Both the position numbers and the translations under genes were made by a program. The notes under the pieces were generated by a model that saw only the letters and a list, made by a program, of their open reading frames with translations, had not been told where the DNA came from and did no database searches. A DNA stretch of 64,000 bases, from contig JABTTQ020002615.1 in NCBI GenBank assembly GCA_016081115.2, positions 434,001-498,000 of the forward strand, read 5' to 3'. The DNA comes from Rehmannia glutinosa (lineage: Eukaryota; Streptophyta; Magnoliopsida; Lamiales; Orobanchaceae). This document shows, in pieces, positions 57,701 to 64,000 of the stretch (position 1 is the stretch's first letter; each line of letters starts with the position of its first letter).

Positions 57701-58399
57701 ACACAAAAGATTTTAAATGCTGGTAGTGCCCATAATTTGGATGAGACAAAGCATTCATCAACAATGTAAGAATCAGATTCTACTATAGCAGCACTTTGTA
57801 GATATCAAGGAGAATAGTTCATTTTGTTGGTAGAAAGAGGAAAAATGATTTGGATTACATTTTATATATGTTACATAATCTTCTTTTTATACATGTTACA
57901 TAATCTTCTTTTTCAGTCTGTATTCTTTTCTTTTTCTTTTCATTTTTCCTGCTTCTGACATTTCTTACTCTTATGAGAATTGTCAATCTAGCACACAACT
58001 ATAACTATAATTTCTGGGCTAATTACAAAAAGTACATGAGTTTGAGTCAAATTACAAAAAATCGCAGCTATCTTTCAAATTACAAATACCTCCTTGATAT
58101 TTATATCTATTTTCCAAATTGCACCCTCTATTTGTTAAGCAAATACAAATATCAATTGTTGTCCTTAATACCTTAACGGGGGTACCTGTAATCTTGAAAA
58201 ATAACTGGATTTTTTTTTTTTTTGTAATTAGGCTAAATAATAGGGGTAGTTTTTGTAATTTACACTAATTTTTATATTGGAAATCGTTTTTGCTCAGTTG
58301 AAAGACATGGATGCAAGGGTACCTCAGGGGGCTACTTGCCGAGCAGTTGGTCCGTTTGCTGATAATATGTGGCATGTTCTGAATGCTGCATCTACATGA
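45207..58399 (+). CDS. PH, RCC1 and FYVE domain protein (PRAF type, 946 aa)
   Basis: Coding exons: 45207-45251, 45823-45909, 46880-46969, 51980-52060, 53757-53945, 54020-56119, 56825-56971, 58298-58399; all join in frame with GT-AG introns. Residues 14-123 are a PH domain (LLKYGRWGKPKFCPFQLS, LIWYAGKEQKQLRLSQVSRIIPGQRT, FQRYPQPEKEYQSFSLIY, EAEIWFVALRALV). About 250-630 are RCC1 repeats forming a seven-bladed propeller (GDGSGGKLGHG, GNGDEGQLGHG, GKGRNGQLGHG). About 645-698 is a FYVE zinc finger with CxxC pairs and RKRHNC, the plant variant of RRHHC. The PRAF family combines phosphoinositide-binding domains with RCC1 repeats at membranes. A coiled coil at 855-917 follows. The usual C-terminal BRX domain is absent: the last exon diverges after LKDMDARVPQGA and stops at TGA 58397. 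Introns carry an RTE LINE, SINE, L1 fragment and MITEs. Confidence 0.92.
45735..45789. repeat. (TTA)n microsatellite in PRAF intron
   Basis: About 18 uninterrupted TTA units lie 33 bp upstream of exon 45823, between the intron body and the polypyrimidine tract. Confidence 0.9.
47066..49750 (+). mobile_element. RTE-type LINE, 5'-truncated, in PRAF intron
   Basis: Begins inside the endonuclease (VVEVTRKRDRIIALKIVVGNKLINIVSVYAPQVG, then EKVIIGGDLNGHVG). It continues with linker (SQIDYFLTRKSDRK, WNKESWWWNQEIQEKVK) and reverse transcriptase at 48112-48816 (FNVILKTKKMSNERRKSILIPIYKNK, CANYRGIKLISHTMKLWERV). The FADD catalytic box is at about 48938 (SLFADDIVLIDE). The end reads FKYLGSMVEENGEI, RPAMLYGAECWAIK and RLRWCGHVYRRP. 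It ends gccgaccccacgtagtggg, ttgttgttgttg, the (TTG)n tail of plant RTE elements. Several stops and one-base shifts make it inactive. It sits in the sense orientation of the host gene. Confidence 0.9.
50479..50590 (+). mobile_element. tRNA-derived SINE with 16-bp target duplication
   Basis: Flanked by aatcaatagctaaagg at 50463-50478 and 50591-50606, a perfect 16-bp direct repeat. The head is tRNA-like: agctcagttggtttgagc (A box), gggatcaaatcccacc (B box region). It ends ttgtactcaaaaaaaa. It lies in the 5-kb intron of the PRAF-type gene. Confidence 0.88.
50938..51100. mobile_element. Possible hAT-type end plus AT/GT microsatellite
   Basis: caggggcggacgcacgcacc resembles the terminal sequence of plant hAT MITEs, but the matching opposite end was not found. 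It is followed by a C-rich stretch and, at 51040-51095, by (TA)n and (TG)n runs. Confidence 0.35.
52966..53669. mobile_element. Expanded ttacaaaa/cccc-type MITE, PRAF intron
   Basis: Left end gttaattacaaaaactaccctgaagttt and right end cctcaggggtattttttgtaatttacc are mirrored. At 704 bp it is more than twice the length of its relatives because of inner additions, including the telomeric tract at 53544-53570. Confidence 0.6.
53529..53585. repeat. Interstitial telomeric tract inside a 15-bp duplication
   Basis: Four units of aaaccct (plant telomere repeat) occupy 53544-53570. They are flanked on both sides by the identical 15-mer taatagaataaacct (53529-53543 and 53571-53585). Confidence 0.85.
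57347..57850 (-). mobile_element. L1-type LINE 3' fragment in PRAF intron
   Basis: The minus strand reads SHVLREGNTVADALASIGCSHPGIPYTDSGF then stop, the C-terminal end of an RNase H-like domain of plant L1 LINEs. A T run at 57348-57369 on the plus strand is the poly(A) tail. Only the last 0.5 kb of the element remains. Confidence 0.75.
58016..58265. mobile_element. Short ttacaaaa/cccc-type MITE, last PRAF intron
   Basis: Begins gggctaattacaaaaagtac and ends ggggtagtttttgtaattta; arms carry caaattacaaa motifs in mirror order. It ends 32 bp before the last exon of the PRAF-type gene. Confidence 0.6.
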
Positions 58400-58953
58400 A
58401 GCCTGTTGACCAACTAGACGCTCATGTAAAGCATGGTGAATACATCATCCGTGATGATTTTCACAAGTATATAGAGATCCTTCTGGCGGCAGGTTTGATT
58501 TAGGTGTCTGTAAATCTCCATATATCGATCTTCATTTTTTGCAAGAAACGTTCTCATGAACCAATTGTTAGATGGAATTGTACTGAGCTTTAGGTTGAAG
58601 AAACGTACATAAAATGCAGATTCTTAGCTGAAACTAAATGCAGTTCAGCTAATGGACTCCTTACTTGAGATAGTTTTGTAGCAAGAAATATCATGCCCTT
58701 ACTTCCAGTCGTTAAAGTTGTATTTGGGTTGAAGTACTTAAGAGTGGATTTCCTGACCGTTCATTTTGCTCCTTTCTATTTTCGGAGATAATATTGTGAA
58801 AAATGTTTGTTATGAATAAAACAAAAGAAGTTGTGAGAATGATTGGATATGCATGAAAATATAATGATGAAAGTTGATGTACTTTGAGAATGTGTGAATA
58901 GGTACTTTTTGAAGAAATTTCACAAGAAATCGTGTATTTTGGGACAAAAACTT
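58400..58953. other. 3' flank of the PRAF-type gene
   Basis: Likely 3'UTR and downstream sequence (aagtatatagagatccttc; ttggttgaag-like motifs). No BRX-encoding sequence is recognised here on the plus strand. Confidence 0.5.
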
Positions 58954-59363
58954 GGGCCGCGATTGGATGTTAATGAGAATCATTTTCATTCCGCTGGAGA
59001 ATTTTTTTTGACCAAACATGCGATTATTTATAAAAATTTTCAAAAAATATACTATTTTCTCACTTTCATTTTTTTTCATTTTTTCTCTTATCAATCACAT
59101 CTACACATTTTTTCACAAAAAACTAATCATTATTACACATTCTCCCACAAATTTTACTATTCACATACTCACACATTTCTAACTACCAATCACATTCAAT
59201 CATTATCTTACTATTTTTAAATCAAATCAATTCTCATCATTACTTTTCCATCTCACATCCAAACACACTCTCAAAATTCAACATTTTTTTCCAAAGTTTT
59301 TTTCACCACTATTCTCTAGCAAAATGAAAATTTTCAAAATGAAAGTATATCCAATCGCGCCCT
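58954..59363. mobile_element. MITE with gggc-cgcgattggat termini
   Basis: Left end gggccgcgattggatgttaa and right end tatccaatcgcgccc are inverted repeats extending about 50 bp (attttcattccgctggagaa / ttctctagcaaaatgaaaat). Its right half resembles 2100-2200 and 23740-23845. No clear target duplication. Confidence 0.7.
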
Positions 59364-60240
59364 TGCCCTCTCGAATTCTACAGTTTTCTTAGAAGTAAAC
59401 ACAATTATTTCTAAGAAATCGCTTTCCAAACCACATGCGACCCCAGAGGACCAGGATTCCAGCGAAGCGCGTTTTTATAGTTGTATATATCTATGTAACA
59501 TTCTATTTTTAATACGTTCAGGAGTGTATCTAAAAAATACATATATTATTACTACATGTTTGGGAGCACTTATAGAAATGTCCATTTAGAAAATGGACTT
59601 CTCTAGAATGAATCTTTTAAAAAGCCTCAAATTCTCACCTTTTGAATGAACTTTTTGGTATAGTAATTTTATCCAAAAATCCATTCAAAATTAACCACCA
59701 AATATCAATTATTATTAAAAATGGATTTTTTGATTCAAAAGTCCATTTCAAAAGTACTCTCAAAGCTAATATGCTTGAAATTACAAAGCGGGTCTTATAG
59801 GACAAATGGCCGTGTCCTAGACGAATCTCAAATTTTAACAGACTCGCCTCAAATTCAACCTGTTGCATTCTTCAATCTTTAGGGCATAATTGATGGCATC
59901 TTCAATATATACCCTAATACAAATAAAATGTTGATTTTATTTTTTATTTGGAATAAAATATTTTAACAGAAACGTCGACTTTGAAGTTTTGCTAAGGGCA
60001 TTTTCAGAAACTCTTTCGACTTTTTACTATTTGAAAATGGTAAAAATAGTTCTACCATATTTATTGATTGATTTCTATTGAAAATCACCATTTCTAAGCA
60101 TAAAAAAAACAATAATATTTCTTGCTCATCAATGTTTGGATGCTATAAAACATGGTTTTTAACAAATTTTATTTTTATTTCACATTTTCCACTTTTGTAT
60201 CCACTGAGAATTTGAGAATTTTTTATGTTCTTTTATTTAA
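59364..60240. other. Intergenic, no gene seen
   Basis: AT-rich sequence between two MITEs; no conserved coding segment or RNA gene on either strand. Confidence 0.5.
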
Positions 60241-60610
60241 GGCAAGCACTTGCGTGAGACGGTTTCACGGATTTAGATCCGTGAGACGGAACCCTTACAC
60301 AAAGTTTTAAAGGTTTTTTTTTTCAGATTTTATTTTTCTTAGGGTTTATATTTGTTTTTTTAGGGTTTATTTTGTTTCTTGGGTTTATTTTTAATTAATT
60401 TAGGTTTTTAGGATTTTTAGTTTTTTTAAAGTTTATTTTTTAGTTTTTGGGTTTATTTTTATTTTTCAGGTTTATTCTTCATGATTCATGTTTTTAGAGT
60501 TTATTTTTGTTTCTTCATGGTTCATTATTAATTTTTAAATTTATTTTCATGGTTAATGTTCTCAAGACGAAGCCCTAGATCCATGAGACCATCTCACAAG
60601 AGACTTGCTC
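60241..60610. mobile_element. Mutator-like MITE 4 (370 bp)
   Basis: Perfect 9-bp duplication tttatttaa at 60232-60240 and 60611-60619. Termini: ggcaagcacttgcgtgagac and gtgagatggtctcatgg-type in inverted order. As in elements 1-3, each terminus contains a smaller palindrome (gagacggtttcacgg, ccgtgagacgg). The interior is made of agggtttatttttgtttt variants. Confidence 0.82.
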
Positions 60611-60619
60611 TTTATTTAA

Positions 60620-61362
60620 TATTTGCTGTCGAAAATCCGCAGGCAATTAAATACAGCAATTTACGCTATGGGAAGTGGAACATCGATATCCATAGTCTTT
60701 CCATAGGAAAGAGAAACAAGCTATAGATATTTTATTTCACAGAGTTCATTTACCTTTCCTATAGCATAATCAAAGTTTTTTTCTTTCTTTTTGAAGCCAT
60801 GGCATAATCAAAGTTAAAGTTACAGAAAATTTACCTTTCTAAATAAGAAATCCCAGTTTAGATGTCACTGGCTACAGAATATTCGGGTTATTTTTTCGCG
60901 TCAAGTTTATCCTACTCTTAGCAAGGTTATTTTTGCAATTACCATTCATTTTTCTTATTTATCCTACAATGTACAGATTGAAGTAACATTTCAAATTAAT
61001 ATATCAATAGTTGCAAACAAACAGAATATACAACACATCGGTCGATTCATTCATCGATATCCAAGAACTTATCATCAATCACCTCACATTCAACAATGAA
61101 TTCATACGTAGTAAAATATTTCATTGTAGGAAAAGAGGGTCATCCACTTATCAAACACGGTAGATACTGGGCATAAAAGATTTTCGAGCATCAACAGCTA
61201 GCAACTATATTAGGACACAAAGTATGTCGAAAACGCACAACCATAGTCGAAAATATAGTACAGTAAGCCATCAAGTTACCAGATTCTCTTTACAAAAGCA
61301 GGTCAAGTTTTTTCAACCAAGGAAAAACGAGACGACAAAAACATTAAACTTGACCACGATCA
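60620..61362. other. Intergenic / 3' flank of the HVA22-like gene
   Basis: AT-rich sequence. The 0.3 kb nearest to 61363 probably includes the 3'UTR of the minus-strand gene. No other gene is visible. Confidence 0.5.
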
Positions 61363-63800
61363 TCAGTACCTGTAGTCGTCCGCATAACTGTAATCGTCGT
61401 TATAGAAAGTGTATTTGCTACTCCTGGAAGTGGTTTCTCTAGACTAGATGGAAATGAAAATCATATGAGAATGATGAAATGATTTGGACAGTCAAGGGTT
61501 ATTAAAAAGAAAATAACCTTGAGTTTTAGCCTAATGACCAAAAAAACAAAAACCATTACAAGTATCCCCTTAATATTTGTTTCTATAATCTATTTACAAA
61601 TTACATCCTCAATAGGGGTATTTGTTAAGTAAAGACAAACTTCAAGGGGTTGTTTGTAATTTTGAAAGATAATGGGATATTTTGTAATCAGACCAAATTA
61701 CACGGATGTAGTTTTGGGGATAATTACAAAAACTACCCCTGAGGTTTGGCTTAATTACAAATAAACCTAGAGATGTTTGAAATTTTTAAAAAAACCTTGA
61801 GGTTTCACTATGTGTTAAATGTAAGGGGGTAATTGTAACATTTTTATAAATGTAAGGGGGGTATTTGAGATGTTTTTGCTTATGAAGGGGGTAAAGTGTA
61901 ATACATAATCATATATCACGAGCTTTTTTGTAATTTTCAAAAACCTCTGGGTTTTTTTTTGTAATTAACCAAACCTCGGGTAGTTTTTGTAATTATCCCT
62001 TCTGATTTTGTAATTATCCCTTTTGTTTCTGTAATAATCCCACAGACAAATTTATGAAACAGTTAAAGACATGAAGAAAGTTCTTAATGCAATGTCCAAG
62101 TTATAAGGTCCAATCAAAAGGAGCAAAAAAATCATTTACCCTGTGAATCATCTTCTCAAATGCTTCAGGTCCATGTTCTTCGATATATTTTTCTGCCACA
62201 GTTAGAATGTCGTCGGGCTTGCTGAAAATATCCTTCTTCCTTGGGACATACCAGATATTAACAGACTTCTGCCGAGTTACTATGTAAGGCCTGACATAAT
62301 GCTCGTATACATATGCAGCTCCACTGAAGTACGGTATGACCAACCAGCAGGTGAAAATTAGCTTCGTGTACGACCAGAAAGGTAACCTACCATACATACA
62401 GATTTCAGACGATTAAATAACTTTTAAATGTCTGGCAAGAGTAAGCAAAGAATGTCAAGCTGGTATGAAGTAAAAATTATACAGGAAATACTTTCAGATA
62501 TGAAAACTAATGAGAGTTCTAAGATATAAATTTCAGGGGTACAATGCCACTGACATTAGCTGACTCTGAACTATGGATTTGCACAATATATTTTCTCATC
62601 TAGAAATGTAATAACAAATTAAGGTAAGGTGATTTTGGAACTTCATAGTTTTGTTGTTGAGTAAATCTAGTGATCATGGCTCCGTCAATTATCAGATGCG
62701 TGATATTTTAAATAATGCATCCCTCATGCTTTGGCAATGGACAATGAAGCAAAAATGTGAAGGTTGTATAAACCAATTCAATGAAATGCCCTTTTTTCAT
62801 CCATCCCTTCGTTTGCCTCAAATGGATCGAAATTCCTGGGGAGCCTTATACTTGACAGGCTACATTTATCATCATATATCCTATTTGTTTTTTGTTTTTA
62901 CCATAACAAACAAAATCATCATATATCCATCTCTCTGAAAACTCTCCGGATTTCGTCCTCAACGAACTCTTCTCTCGCTACACTTATCTTTTTATACGTA
63001 AAACAACCCAAATGATGGGATAGGGGATTAAGGTGACATGCCCGACCTATAATTTACAATGAAACGGTGTAGAAATGAGTCAACCTATCTAGATTTACAA
63101 GTTCTAAAGGACGGAAAGCCTAATTGATCAATTCTAAGCAAACCTTGAATAAACCTACGGACAGTAGCACTATTAAAAATGTAACTAGCTTCGTTAACAT
63201 AATTGAATTCCCTCACAAAAATGTATATGCATTTCAGGATTTACTTAAAAATATGTAAAATTTGTCCCTAAGAAAAATAAAAAATTGGTTACGCTTCTTA
63301 TAGTTCTTTGTTGGTAAGCCAGGCCAAGCCTAGCTAGCAACCACACCATATACAAAGATACAATAATTCAATAAAGTGCAACTATTTACATCATCGAAAC
63401 GCAGAAATCAAGGAGCTATGATATCTGAATGAAAAATCGAATCAAACCAGAAAAAAACTCACCATTCAATAAGTTTTGCAAAAGTAAGCTCAAAAGGGTG
63501 ATCATAGAGTAAAGAACCCAATAAGTAAGCCATTGCTGATCATCAGCAGGTGACTTCGTCTCGATCGCCCTAATAGATGCATATCTGCCCAAGAACTCAA
63601 AATGCCATCACCATTAACCCAAAAAAGACATAAAAATCACTCAATTAAAAATGAACGAAATCTTCTTGATGCATAACTGAGAGCAAACATCAAAGTTATA
63701 GCAATTAAAAGACTATGTACTCAAAAAAAAGACAATAAATTACAGATAAAGGAAGAAAAACAACCCCACTTACAGAGGAAAAAGAAGACTGACCACAGGC
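61363..63800 (-). CDS. HVA22-like (TB2/DP1/REEP family) protein, partial, frameshifted
   Basis: Minus-strand exons: 63800-63774 (27 nt), 63584-63463, 62386-62140, 61443-61363; the first exon lies beyond the window. Joined reading: PVVSLLFPL, YASIRAIETKSPADDQQWLTYWVLYSMITL, (F)ELTFAKLIEW, LPFWSYTKLIFTCWLVIPYFSGAAYVYEHYVRPYI, INIWYVPRKKDIFSKPDDILTVAEKYIEEHGPEAFEKMIHR, then SRETTSRSSKYTFYNDDYSYADDYRY. The TB2/DP1/HVA22 domain has hairpin membrane segments that shape tubular ER; HVA22 proteins are linked to stress and vesicle traffic. The sequence is closest to Arabidopsis HVA22a-type proteins. At 63492-63495 the exon has four A (plus strand) where the reading needs five, a 1-nt deletion that would truncate the protein. 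It is either a pseudogene or a homopolymer sequencing error. Reading on into the intron at 62139 (VNDFFAPFDWTL) is an alternative end. Confidence 0.85.
61496..61715. mobile_element. Short ttacaaaa/cccc-type MITE, HVA22 intron (copy 1)
   Basis: Decayed member of the family: gggttattaaaaagaaaataacc at the left, ccaaattacacggatgtagttttgg at the right. It is immediately followed by a second copy. Confidence 0.5.
61716..61999. mobile_element. Short ttacaaaa/cccc-type MITE, HVA22 intron (copy 2)
   Basis: Best-preserved member: begins ggggataattacaaaaacta and ends gtagtttttgtaattatccc, with cccctgaggtttggct / aaccaaacctcggg next to the ends. Length 284 bp. Confidence 0.75.
62400..63462. other. Large intron of the HVA22-like gene
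   Basis: 1.08 kb between exons 62386 and 63463. The plus-strand ORF at 62651-62938 has no recognisable domain and lies wholly within the intron. Confidence 0.55.
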
Positions 63801-64000
63801 CTGCAAAATATCAGAATATACGAAAAATAAAAACAAATAAGTAAAACCCTACAAATAAAATCATCTTTGCTCCACAGATAAACTCTTCATAATAATTACT
63901 TTCAAAATAAAATCATCCCTAATCTGTAGATGAACACTTTCTACCTTTATTACCAAAACCCCATTTGCATAACAAAATTCCACCAATTTGGAAATATACG

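Noticed and set aside
62651..62938. 95-aa plus-strand ORF
   Set aside because: No recognisable domain; inside an intron of the minus-strand HVA22-like gene.

Overview
This window is a gene-poor, transposon-rich piece of a flowering-plant nuclear genome, probably a eudicot. Evidence: spliced plant-type genes (EB1, a PH-RCC1-FYVE protein, an HVA22-like protein), a PMEI-domain ORF with the N-terminal anchor seen in type-I pectin methylesterases, a nuclear tRNA-Pro(AGG) with no encoded CCA and a TTTT terminator, and plant lineages of Ty3/gypsy (Tat), Ty1/copia, L1 and RTE LINEs, SINEs, CACTA and Mutator-like MITEs.

Layout. 1-2402: tandem segmental duplication carrying an LTR fragment and duplicated upstream sequence of a PMEI gene. 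2403-13061: an almost full-length but decayed Tat-lineage Ty3/gypsy retrotransposon on the minus strand, with both LTRs, PBS, polypurine tract, gag, protease, RT, RNase H and integrase. It also carries a separate antisense ORF on the plus strand and a 97/99-bp palindromic tandem array where the two coding strands converge. It inserted in a PMEI 5' flank; the same sequence without the insertion survives at about 1021-1060. 13067-14298: two PMEI pseudogenes. 16747-17454: an intact PMEI-domain ORF without a pectinesterase domain. 17732-19579: two non-autonomous Mutator-like elements with 9-bp target duplications. 19717-21818: decayed L1 LINE interrupted by a CACTA MITE. 24296-30385: complete EB1 gene in 8 coding exons. 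30386-34418: unclassified repeat remnants. 35200-40235: roughly 1.58-kb tandem repeats plus an inverted copy, carrying broken copies of an unidentified membrane-protein ORF. 40443-43981: deleted Ty1/copia element. 44022-44093: tRNA-Pro(AGG), minus strand. 44258-58399: PH-RCC1-FYVE (PRAF-type) gene, 8 coding exons plus a 5'UTR exon, with an RTE LINE, SINE, L1 fragment, MITEs and an interstitial telomeric tract in its introns. 58954-60610: MITEs. 61363-63800: minus-strand HVA22-like gene whose first exon lies beyond the window and which shows an apparent 1-nt frameshift.

The host genes are functionally unrelated: microtubule plus-end binding (EB1), membrane/phosphoinositide-linked RCC1 protein (PRAF), ER membrane shaping (HVA22), cell-wall pectin control (PMEI). 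No operon-like logic is expected. The coherent themes are repeated mobile-element insertion into introns and promoters, and local gene duplication followed by decay. The most distinctive structures are the palindromic array between the convergent ORFs of the Tat element, a Mutator-like MITE family whose terminal repeats are themselves palindromic and whose interior is a short-motif array, and a telomeric tract inside a 15-bp duplication. All calls come from reading the sequence; no similarity search was run.
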